From Eudorina sp. 2006-703-Eu-15 (taxonomy: Eukaryota > Chlorophyta > Chlorophyceae > Chlamydomonadales > Volvocaceae): a stretch of DNA of 64,000 nucleotides. Location: assembly GCA_003117195.1 (NCBI GenBank), contig BDSI01000045.1, positions 338,589-402,588 of the forward strand, given 5' to 3'. Made by a program: the position numbers and the translations under genes. Below, in pieces: positions 34,289 to 45,500 of the stretch (positions within the stretch are counted from its first letter, which is position 1; the number at the start of each line of letters is the position of its first letter). The notes under the pieces were generated by a model. The model saw nothing but the letters and a program-made list of their open reading frames with translations, was not told the DNA's origin and searched no databases.

Positions 34289-37200
34289 ATGCCGACAGCA
34301 CCTGCGCCCTTGCCAGTTCGACTTGAGGTGCCGCTGGGCGACGTCCCCCTGAACCGCAATCTCGCCGCCAGCCTGCTGCATGACTTGATCAAGTTCGTCC
34401 TCTACGCGCGCGGTCAGGTTCACGCCCCCTACGAGGACGTCCGGTCGGCTTTGAAGGTGCCCCCAGCGCGCAGGAACGGACCGTGCTGCAGCCCGCGGGG
34501 ACGATTCCATCGGGCCCTTCTGATTTGCTTGCTGGTTGCTGCCTGACCAATGCTGCCTGGGTAAAAAGCGGTCCTCCGTGCACTGGGGCGGGAGCCCGAA
34601 GCCGTCATGTGCTGGCCAGTGGGCAGTGCGCTCGCCGAGTTGTATTTTGTAGGGTTGGTTAAGTGATGCGCAACTGCTCGACTGCAGCGGCAAGTACCCC
34701 ACACACGAGGCAAACCCTTCAATCGCGCCCCTCTTCTACGGCTGACCGGCTCGCATCGTCTGGACCGCTCCGGCTGCGGTTCCCCCCTCCCCCCGCCTCC
34801 CATCGCACCTCTCGCGCCGCCCGCAGGCGGTCCTGGACGACCTGGCCAGGGAGGCGGAGGCGCGGCAGCTCGCATCGGGCGGTCGGCGAGGGAGGCGGCC
34901 GCGGGTGCCGTCGGCAGTGAAGCGGCTTGCGAAGGTGACCCATGGGTCGGTCAGCGCCAGAGCCAGAGCCAACCTTCAATCTTCCCGCCCACGGTCAATG
35001 GGACATTGACTCGCTTGACAGCATACGTAACCCTCTGAGGCTGACCTGTGAGTTGTGACTTGGGTTGTTGAGTGCCGTGCCGTTGTTACCCTACACACAG
35101 GGTGCTGTATATCGCTGCCATTCCGTGTCACGGTCCTCGTGCGTCCATGTCCTCAGTCCCCCGGGGCCCCCGGCCATCTGGCTAATGCGGTTGGCACCCG
35201 CAGTTCACGGCTTCGGTGGACTCGCTGCTGGGCAGCTTGAGCCCGCAGCTGCTGGCCTCGGCCCAGCCCGCCCGGGTGGTGCTGGCGCTAGGACCGTCAC
35301 CTCATCGGCCGCGGGAGCTCTACACCCTCACCTTCATGGGGCCCGACGGCGCGCCGCTGACTGACATCCCCGCCGGGCGACTCGCGGGACCAGGGACGCC
35401 GGCGGTGGCGCCGCCCACGGCGGCGGCCGCCGCTGCCGCCGCGGTGGCGGCGGCGACGGCCGCCGCAGCCACCGGACAGGCGAGCGTCGGGCCCTGGGTG
35501 GCGCCACCAGCGGCGGTGTCGGGGCGTGGCACGGTAGCCTTTGGCGCGGCAGCAGGTACGGCAGGCGCGCCGTCGGAAGGAGCTTTCCATGGTAGACCTG
35601 TCTCTGTGGCTGCTCTTGTCGCCTACAGTGATAAAGCGCCTTCCGCATTCGCGGATCACTTGTACGGTATTCGGTTGACCCACAGCCCCACAACCCATCC
35701 CAAAAACCCAGCCGCAGATGGTTGGACGCCCAGTACGGCCAATCAGCTGGCGGCGGCGGCAGCGGCGGCGGGGGAAGCGCGGGGGGCGCCGCCGCCGCCG
35801 CAGTCGCAGCCGCGACCAGCGGCGGCAGCGCTGGGTCCCGACCCCGCCGCCGCTGCCCGCGAGGCCCTGTCGGACCGGGAGCGCGCTGCCGCGCGGAGGG
35901 CGATGCGCGGGCTGGTGGTGGCGCAGTCCTCCGTGGAAGCCTGGGCCAAGCTGCTCAGTGAGGGGGCGTCTTGATTGCTGTTTTGTGGGGTGTGTGTTGG
36001 GGGGTGGGGGGGTGAAAACGAATAACGAGCCAGAACGAGCGGGGAAGGGGGGTCATGAGGCGATGGCGGGATGGCAGGAGGGGTGGTACAGAGAGGCAAA
36101 GCCAAGATATACGGGGCCCATGGATGGCAGGAATGTGGTTGTGCAGGCGCCGGGGCGTGGAGGCGCACGCTGCGGGCAGCAGACCATTGTTTTCGCGTCG
36201 GGTTGCTCGCAGCTTCCGCGGCGCACTTCCCGCGGCGCACTTTCCGCGGCGCACTTTTCGCAGCTCGCTTTTCCGACAACCGCCAACCACGCGCACACCA
36301 GCTTCTCCCGCGCATGCAAGGCAGCCTCCACACCCACCCCGCCGTGGCATCTCCCGCACCCCCATGGGGCAACATCGACACGCCGAGGGCGCACCGGGAG
36401 TCAACCGGACAGGCCAAAGGCGAAGCGAACCTTGCAGTGTCGGCTTGTTGTGTGCGTGCGTGCGTGCGTGTCTCCGTTCTTGTGTCCCGACAGCGGGTGC
36501 TCTTGTAGATACGGTTGGTACGGTAGTTTGGACACCTCTGGGGAACTGGGATGGGCGACGTGCCAGGGTGGGGTGGGGCTACACTTGGAGTGTCCGCCCT
36601 GATGGACTCGTAAGGCCCTGTGGGGCGTGGCCGCGCTTGCCCGGACAGGACCCACCAAGATGTTCTTGGCGCTGGCGCCAGCGGCTGGTTCCGGAGCCGC
36701 TACGCAGGTGGCGGGCCCCGGCCCAGCCGCCACCGCGGACCCCGTAACCGGCGGCGTCGACGTCGGTATCAGCGGTGAGGGCGGCGACGGCGGCAGCGGC
36801 GGGTCTCCGGCGGCGCAAGCGATGCCCCAAGTCAGCCGACGCGGCGGAAGGGCAGGTGGCGGCTGCGGTTGTAGCTTCCGGGTGTGCGGCAGACTGCCGT
36901 ATGGCGAGGAGGCGGCGGGCTCACGCGCGCTCCGCAAGACGCTCCGGGTGGGTGGACCCGAGGAGGGCCCCGCAGGGGAGGACGGTGGTCTGGGGTTGGT
37001 TCCGGTCGGGTCGGGTCGGGTCGGATCTCGGGCTCCGCCTTCCCAACGAATCTTGTCGACGGGGCCGTCTTGCTACGGTACGAACCCTTGGGTCAGAGAA
37101 ACGGAGTGAGAGAAACGGAGTGAGGATTGATTGCAGTGCGTAGGGGCGGCGTCTAGAGAGCGGCGTCCAGGGAGCTTGTTTCCGTCCCTGCTGGCGCCCG

Positions 37201-38639
37201 AGTACTAGCGTGTCATCCTTTTCCCCTCCCCCCCTTCCCGTGGGCCCCCGGCAGGTCTTCATCAACATCCGGGCCAACTGTACGGCAGGGGGCGGCGGCG
37301 GGGGGGGCCTCCGCACCGGCGCGCCTGCTGGGTCGGCGATGCCGCCCAGGTTGCCGCCGCCGCTGCTGCCGCCGCCGCCGCACCCCAGGGCGGAGGAGCG
37401 GGGCGTGAGCGGCGAAGGAGGATGTGGCGGCGGCTTTGGGTTCCCGCCATTCAATGCTGAGGTACGGAGGCGGAGAACGGCGAAGGCAACAGCCAACAAT
37501 GACCAGCGGGTCTGGCATAGGCACTGACTGCGGTCATACGTATCCATCCAAACAAACCGGCATTGGCGCATCATCAACACCCTCACGTGTGGTGTGCTTC
37601 CAACCTGCATCCCTCACCTCCCCTCTCACCACACGAACGCCCTCTGGAATAACGCTCGCAATCTGGCTCATCACAGGCAATCACTGACATGTACGGCTTT
37701 CCTGGCCGGGGACCCCAGTGAATTAACGTAACGTACGCATGTACGTCAGCGGATAAGGACTGTGGGGTCATATCGATGACTCCAGGCACAGAACCCCCCT
37801 GTGGACCCCGCACAGGCAGCCGTCGGTGGCCACCCGGCACAGGCCCCAGGCGGGGTCTCGCCCGCGAGGCAATGAGCCCCCCCGACAAAGCGCGCAAACA
37901 CCCCACACGGGCGGCAGCGGTACTGACAGCCCCGCTCCGCGGCTGTGCCCGGGTTTGTTGTATGGGTTTGGTTTAACTTAAGACCCGCTCCGCCGTCCGT
38001 CCCCATCGTTTCCGGGTCGCCTGCATCGCGATACCGCGTGTGCAGGCGGAGCCGTACGGCAGTAGTACGTCCCCGGCGGCGCTGTCCAGCCTGCAGCTGG
38101 CCACGTCCAAGCTGCGCCTGGGGCCCTCCCCCGCCACGTCCGTGACGTCCCGGGGGCTGCGCCGGGCTGCTGTGGAGGCGGCGGCGGGGGCGGCCGCGGC
38201 GCCGTCCGAGACGGAGGCGGAGTCCGCCCCCACAGCTGAGGGCGCTGCTGCTGCTGCTGCTGTCCCGCGACCCAGATGGAGCCGCGCTGAACCCAGGAGC
38301 CCGTGGGACCACGAACCGGGTGCGCGGGGTGGTGCGGCCAGCAACGGAGCAGGCGGCAGCGGCGGCGTGGACGGCGACACTGTGATGGGCGGAGCCGAGG
38401 CCAGCGGCGACAGCGGTTGGCGAGGTGGCGTTGGCGGTGACGGACGGGGGGGCCGAGCCGGCGGCGAGTACGGCAGTGCTGGTCGGGATGGTGGTGGCGG
38501 GGGATCGGCGGGGGCCGACGAAGGGGGGCGTGCTGGGGGACGGGCGCTGGGGGCGGGTTTGGAGGAGAGCTGCGTGTGGTGGCTGTGCACTGCATGTGTG
38601 AAGAGCATCGCGAAGGCGGAGGAGCATCAGGGAGGCTGA
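34289..38639 (+). CDS. p31comet/COMET-like HORMA-type adaptor
   Basis: Exons: 34289-34456, 34827-34934, 35204-35957, 36649-about 36830, 37255-37461, 38046-38639; about 670 residues. The N-terminal pattern (LHDLIKFVLYARGQVHAPY), then VDSLLGSLSPQLL, ARVVLALGPSPHRPRELYTL, RRAMRGLVVAQSSVEAW, PTKMFLAL and a terminal EESCVWWLCTACVKSI follow the order of plant COMET1/p31comet proteins. These bind closed MAD2-type HORMA proteins and hand them to the TRIP13/PCH2 ATPase in spindle-checkpoint and meiotic remodelling. Long Ala/Gly/Pro insertions make it larger than plant relatives. The donor of exon 4 is uncertain (36830 is one in-phase choice; 36705 is another), and exon 3 may contain a further intron. 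The stop codon lies in the first unit of a 21-bp tandem repeat. Confidence 0.7.
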
Positions 38640-38741
38640 GGAACCTCCGCTGGGGGCTGAGGAACCTCCGCTGGGGGCTGAGGAACCTCCGCTGGGGGCT
38701 GAGGAACCTCCGCTGGGGGCTGAGGAACCTCCGCTGGGGCT
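38634..38741. repeat. five-copy 21-bp tandem repeat at a stop codon
   Basis: Five perfect or near-perfect copies of GCTGAGGAACCTCCGCTGGG plus one base. The p31comet-like stop TGA (38637-38639) is in the first unit, where the gene frame meets TGA. Another frame reads AEEPPLG repeats without stops. Confidence 0.95.
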
Positions 38742-39577
38742 GCTGCGACTGGCACCGCTCCCTGCGGACCATGGAGTTCCAACTCATTCTATAGTATTGC
38801 TGGGAAACGAACTGTCATGTATAGCTGGATTATGGCCTCGTAGTTGTTTGTGATCAAAGGGGCGACGGTCAAGCTCGCAACGATGCCAGGGATTATGCGA
38901 TGCGCTTCTCAACACGACACGCTCATCGTAAGAGTTTCATGTTGGACGGTCATAAATACTTGCTGCGGGGCCAGGCGCGCTTTAAGCACAGGTTGAGTGA
39001 AAGGCACCAATATATCGCTCGGCCTGTCGGTCAGCAGACTGCCCATCGAAAATTTGCAACGTATTATCATTGAAGAAGGAAGAAGCCAACCAGCTCTTGG
39101 TCGTCTTTGCGCGTTGAGGTTGTCGAAAGTTGTTTGGAGGCCCGCGGGAAGAGGGACGAAGGTCGCCGCCAGTTCTATGCCATGTCTATTCATACCTTAA
39201 CTACCTTTCAGCACGTGTATTGACCCAGGTTTCGGACGGTTTTGACGCCGAGTCAAATTGCCCGGAGTCACAATGTGTACTTCACAGCCCGGCCTTGACA
39301 CATTGTAAGGCATAGCTCCAACATTAGTTTCTGCCTCCTCCATTGAAGCCTGGTTGATTTTAAACGTTGTGTGTTTCCATCGCTTTAAGTACTTGACAGG
39401 ACGCACCTGGAACCTGAGAACCTGGAAGCTGATACTTACTCGGTAATCAGCGATGCCCGCGTACGTCATACCGATCGACATAGCAACTGAGCTAGCCACA
39501 TAGTCTCTTCTGAGGCTGGCGGGTCAGGGCAGAAATCCGCCCTGGTCTCGTCCCTCGGGGCGGTGGTGCCTACGGGG
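38640..39577. other. short intergenic region / unresolved 5' exon
   Basis: Contains the 21-bp repeat, a TGTAA motif at 39304-39308 (665 bases past the p31comet-like stop) and the start region of the CBP60-like gene. The stretch 39533-39577 is open in the CBP60 frame, reads KSALVSSLGAVVPTG and follows a CAG, so an upstream first exon probably lies here but was not found. Confidence 0.5.
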
Positions 39578-42500
39578 ATGGAGAATGACTTGAAGAATTC
39601 ACTCGAGGTAAGGTTATATCACGAATCAGATGTCAAAGACTGCTTTGTGTCGGGGGCGGTGCTGGTGCACGCAGCAAATGACTGCCGCTTTGGCATCATA
39701 GACGCCAATCATACATCTCTTCTTAAATATAGCTGTCCATGGTTAGGTTGGGGCGCATGCGTGGGGCTTGTAGAGTTTTTGACGACGAAGTTGTTAGCTA
39801 TGTCGCGTCGGAGTTGGACCGTGCATGCTGCAGCACGAACGCGCAACTATTTATAAGGAATATTAAAGCAGTGCATGACTTTGGACACGGTGAATGGCGT
39901 TTTTGAATAGGCACTCGTCACGGGATTAAGCGTGACAGGATGCGGAAGTGCTTGAGAAGGTTGACAAGGCATCTTCATCATTGTTTAGGATTTAAATATA
40001 GTGAACGGATAAGATTTGCCGACACCAGAACGGCCCCCCAACCACCGTCTGCACGGCGAGTAGGCGGGTACCCCGCTGATCGGGGAGTTGATAGGCTGGG
40101 CACGGGTGCGGATTCCATGACGTGCGTATGCACGCCTCTGTCGTAAAACCCCCAAGGTGAAGGACAAGCGGCCCACCCATGCATCCGCAACGGCGGGAAT
40201 CTGGGTCTTCCACTTTGCAGTTCAACACGCTGCAACCTGTCAGCCTCCGCTGTTTGCTTCCGCTACCCACCGGAGTAGGACTGCGCGACAGCAGCAACCT
40301 TCGGGTTGCCTGCCGACAGCCCCCAACCCCGCCCCACCCGCTCTTCCCCAATGGGAATCAAACCTAGGATCAAATCCGCTTGCGCATTGAGCCATGCCGG
40401 ACCCCTATGCTGAGAAGTGGGTTCTGATCTGATCTGGGTTGTCTGGGTGATGAGCTAACGACGCACCCACCCGACGTCCGTTGACGTGGGGGCTCACACG
40501 ACAGGCGGATGCCGCTTCCCTCCTGTTCCCTCCTGTTCCCACCCAACACAGAAACACACACATACACGGGTTTCCTCGCCAAACACACGTGACACACAAT
40601 CAAGGGGGCGGGTTCCTCACGTAACAATGCAATTTCCTGAACGCCACAACACAGATGCAAGCGCATGTCAACACAGATGCCCATACCCTTTCCTTCCGAT
40701 CTATCCATCATCCCCTTCCCTCCCCGCCTCCTTTCGCATGACTATACATCCGCGCGCGGCCTCCACCCCTCCCTCCGCAGGAGTACGTCGCTTTGCGGCT
40801 GCGTTCCTTCGCACGCCGCTTCGCCTTGCAGCATGCGCCCCACCTGTCGGGGGCGCAGGTCCAGCAGGCCGTCTACGTGGACCTCTTGGAGAACCCCCCG
40901 CTGCCGCCCATCGAGCAGCTGCTGAGACGGTTCGGCGTGACCGGCGAAGGCGCGGCCGCAGCACCAGTCGCAGCCCCCGCTTTGCCGCCGGGCCTGCTGT
41001 CCGGCGCCACTCAGGGGCGAGGCATTGGCGCCGCGGGTGCAGGTCCCGGGGGCGGCTCTCTGGATGGCTTCCAGGGAGCGGGCGGTGGGGCAGGGGTGCT
41101 GGTTGCCTTGCCGGACCGCGCACCGTCGCAGCCGCCCGCGGCGCCGCCGTCGCCGCTGCCGGCGTTGACGCTGGGGCTGCCGCCGGCCGGCGGCAGTGCG
41201 GGCGCCGGCGTGACGTCGGCCAACGCCCCGACGCGCGCGATGACGCCGCCGCGGACGGGATTGGCGGCAGCGCTGGGGTCGTCGCAGCAGCAGCCGCAGC
41301 AGCAAGCTGCCAGCGGGTCTGTGAACGGAGAGGCGGCCATCGCCGGACTGCCGCCCTTCTCGCTGGTGTTCCGGCACGATTGCTCGTAAGTGGTGGCCCG
41401 CGGGTTGCAATTCTCAACGCGCTGATCATGTTATACAAAAGGAGTGTCACAATTTCAGCATAAAAGGGCCCCCCCCTTACGGACAAAATCATGACGCTCG
41501 CCGAAATTCTCCGCGGGATATCACCTGCTTGAGCCCCCGTGGTGTAATGCGCCCGTCTCTCTCCCTTCCCCTCTCTCTCCCCCTTTTGCACCAGTGTGAT
41601 TGCTCGCCGACCGCCGAAGCCCGCCCGCGCTATCGCCCTCAGCCATCTCCTGCGGCGACGGCCAGCTGTCCCCCGATCCTCACCCTACCCTACCCTGGCC
41701 CCCCCATACCCCCCCCGCTAACCCCACCCTATACTCACCCGCCTCCACCCGCCCTCACTTATGTACCGGCACCCTTCCGCAGCGCCCTCGGCTGCCGCGA
41801 CGTGCACTGCGCGCTGTGCCAGTACAACCCGCTCCGCATATGTGACCGCAACTTCGGTCGGAAGTACCTGGTGGGGGACTTGCTGAGGGCCAAGTGCGGC
41901 GCCCCGCTGCGGGTAGAGCTGCGGAAGACGCCCCCCACGACGGAGGGCTCGCCGCAGGCACCGCAGGCGGGGGTGTCCATGGGCCGGGTGCTCGGGCCGC
42001 TGCTGGAGGATGAGGAGAGCAACAACGTGATGCTGGAGGCAAGGGCGAGGGCGGGGAGGGAGGGGGGGCCGGAATAGGAATTGGGAAGGGTGGTGGTAGT
42101 AGGGTATAGGGAATTGGTAGACATATCCGCACTGCGCTGGGTTGGCAGCGCTGGGTTGGCAGGGGAAGGGACTGCGAGGACTGCCAGTGCGAGGGTCGGG
42201 TTAAGATTGGTGCGGGAGGAGGAATGGGCTGTACCAGGGCGAGGAAGAGAACATACGGGCGCGGAAGGCGGGGGCCGCAGCGTGCTCCCTCCTCTGCAAA
42301 CTGCCATTCCCCCAGCCCATGCCACCCGGCAGCGGCCGGGGGAGGGGGCAGGGGATGACAACTTGATATATCATTCAACACCAGTTGTTGAATGGCAGAG
42401 GACGGGCCGGCGGGAGGAAGGGGGATACTCAGGAAGCCGGGCGGTGTTCATTTGTGAGGTGGGCAAATGGAAATTAGAGGGCGCTGCGGCCGAACGGCGC

Positions 42501-45500
42501 CGTTGGTACCCTGCCGCACGCGGATGCCCAAAGCTTGGGCCCACCACCACCGCCATACCAACCGGACCTTTGCTCCAGCGGATTGAGTAGTTTCTGCAGG
42601 TCTACCAGTTGGCTGAACCACCACCGCCGCCGCCGTTATGAAGGGTCAACCTGTAAAAGCGTCACAGAGGGGCTTACGCTCCAAGTGCCCTCCCAATGCG
42701 CGTTTCTTATTTGTCCTTCCTTACCTGTCCCACCTTCGTTGCTGCGCCTGTCCCCTGCCCCTTGCCCGGCCCGCCGCCTCGTGCCCTTCCAGCTTGTCCT
42801 GCTGGACGGGGTCATGTTCAAAGAGCGGGGCGGAGACGGGCGGCTGCTGGGGCCGGATGACCTGCGTGTGTGCGCCAAACTAAACAACCACAAGGTGGGG
42901 GGGCCGAGGGAGAGGGGCCGAGCCCTGGGGGACAAGGTGGGGGGGGCCGAGTCCTGGGGGCTGGTGGAGGAGGCGCGGGGTCTGTGCCGGTCCGTAGCTG
43001 AGTCCTGTCTGGGGGCTGCCCTTCGTCAGGCGTTTGCTGTTTTGCCCACTGTTTGCCGTTTGCTGCCTACCTGGGCTTCCTTGCAGGGCGCCCGCGCGGC
43101 AACACCCCATGTCCGCTGTCGCCCTCCCTTTGCTCTGGCTGCAGCCCGGTATGAATATGTCTACCCTCCCCTTTTCCCGGCCCCACTCCCCGGGTACATC
43201 CTGCCGGCTCCCCCGCCGCGCAGGAGGAGCCCCTGCTGCAGATAAAGTCCGCGGGCGCAGCTGCCGCGGCCGCATCCCGACGGATCCTCCTCAAGCCCGA
43301 GGTGCGCTCTGTGCGGGGTTGGGTACATGCGTATTGAGGATCAGAGCGTGCGAAGAGGGTATTTGTTTGGTTTGATGTGGCTTGGGGCGGGGGTCGCCAG
43401 GTTGTGGCCCGCCGATGCCACCTATCCTACGTCCTTCACGGGGCGGTGGGGGCCACACCGCCTTAAGCCCGCCTCAGCCCCCAGGCCCCCAGGTCCTTAT
43501 CCTCGCTCCGAAGTCGCTCTTGCGTCCCGGACCCGCCGGATTACGTCCACCAATGTCCGATCACCCACCGGACGGGAGCTTCCCCCCGTGGGGTTCGTCC
43601 GACATCGTCAAGGACTTGACTTGCGCCTGACTCGCCCCCCTCCGCATCCTCGCCTTGTTCCCGCTGCAGCGTGGCGCGGTGTCGCTGCCCGAGCTGACAG
43701 TGACTGACAGCAGCGAGGCGCTGCTGACGGGCCGCAAGCCGCCCTTCCGACTGCTGGTGACGGCGGTGTCGTCGGATGACACGGCGGTGCCGCTGTCGAC
43801 CTTCGCGTACGCGGTGTCGGACGAGTTCGTGGTGGGTGGGGTGGGGGTTGAGGGCGGGCGGACAGGCGGATAGGGGGCGAGGTCAGAACGTATGGGTGGG
43901 TAAAAGACGAAGTGCGCAGACTGCCGGTCCACGGGTCCGGTAAGAAACACATGTGCACCCGCCTCTTCAGCTATGTGATGACGGGCAGGAGGGGTGTAGG
44001 AAATTGGTAGACATATCTGTACGGGCAGGAGAGGGGGATGAAAACGGTGGGATGTGGTTGCGGTTCGGCTCGGCGCGGCCGCATCTCAGTTAAGGGCCTG
44101 TGGACTGACTTGGGGTGTGGATTGTCGGTGGGGGGAAGGGAGGAGGTGAAGGGCATGAGTCCGTACGCAATGAACGTGCCTTGCCTGACGCGCAAAGTCC
44201 GAGTCCTCCGACATCCGCATTCCCTCCCCGCCTCCTGCCTCTTACCCCACCCTCACCGAGTTTGAACATGTCGACAAATTTCCTACACCCCGCCCCCTTG
44301 TGTCACTCAGACAGCAAACCGCAAGAGAGCACCAAGCCGGTAACCATCTCAGTAGGCATTAGCCGCCCCCCATTCCTCAAGAGCTTCACTATATCTACCC
44401 AATTCCTATACCCCCGGACTGGGCTGTTTCTTACCCCCCCCCCAAACTTCTAATGCCCCCCTCATGAGTTCCAGTTTTCTCTTCTCTCCCCCCCCCCGCC
44501 CCCAAATCCGGCCCGCTGCGGCCCGCAGGTGGCCACCCGGCGTGTGAAGCAGGCCAACAAGGCGGAGATCCCGCTGCTGGACGACCACGTGTCCAAGATT
44601 GAGCACATCGGGCGGGAGACGGTGAAGAAGCTGGCGGACCTGCGGGCGGCGGCGGCGGAGCTGGGCATGACGCTGCGGCTGCCGCTGGGGGTGACACCCG
44701 CGGTGACCAGCGTGGGGCAGTTCCTGGCGCTGGCGGACGGCGCGGAGAAGGACGGGCAGCTCAAGAAAGTGGTGAGAGGGGGTATAGGAAATTGGTAGAC
44801 ATATTTATACTGCGCTGGTGAAGGGGAGGGAGAGAGGAGGTTTCGCTGTCTTCATTGACAAAGGGAGAGAGAGTGGCGGGTTGCAGTGGGTTTGGCAACG
44901 GAAACAAGTCCAGCACCGTGTAGCAAGGGGGAGGGGAAGCCACGGGGGACGGTGTCGTGGGTACGGTAGCCCTGATCGCGCGGCCCTCGATGCGGCCCTC
45001 CGTCGACCCGCCAGAGCCCCTCCCCTCGCCTTCCCTCCCTCGTTCCCCCGCTCCCCTCCCCTCGCCTTCCCTTTCCTTCCCGACCCCAGCTGCAAATGGT
45101 CCTGAAGCTGTCCAAGGAGAAGTGGGAGGAGGCCGCCTCCCACGCGGCCCAGGCGGTGCAGTCCGACTTCCGGCGGCGGATCTGGTACCCGCCGGGGGTG
45201 CCCATGACGCCCATGAGCGTGGGGCTGCTGTTCGGGTGCAAGTACGGCGCCGTGCTGCTGCGGGAGCCAGTGTGTAAGCAGATTCGCGACCGGGGCGGAA
45301 GCGGTGGGGGGTGGGGGTTAGCGGGACGGGTGCAGGGAGGTTGCGGGTGCGAGTGTGCGTGCTGGTGTAACCCACCCGACCGCACCCTGGGACCGATGTA
45401 CTCACCCAGTAATCTGCAACATACTTGCGGGGTGTGCGTGCGTGTTTGTGTGTGTGCCGCGGATCAAATGAAGAATCAGCAAACACTGCACTTGGTAGAA

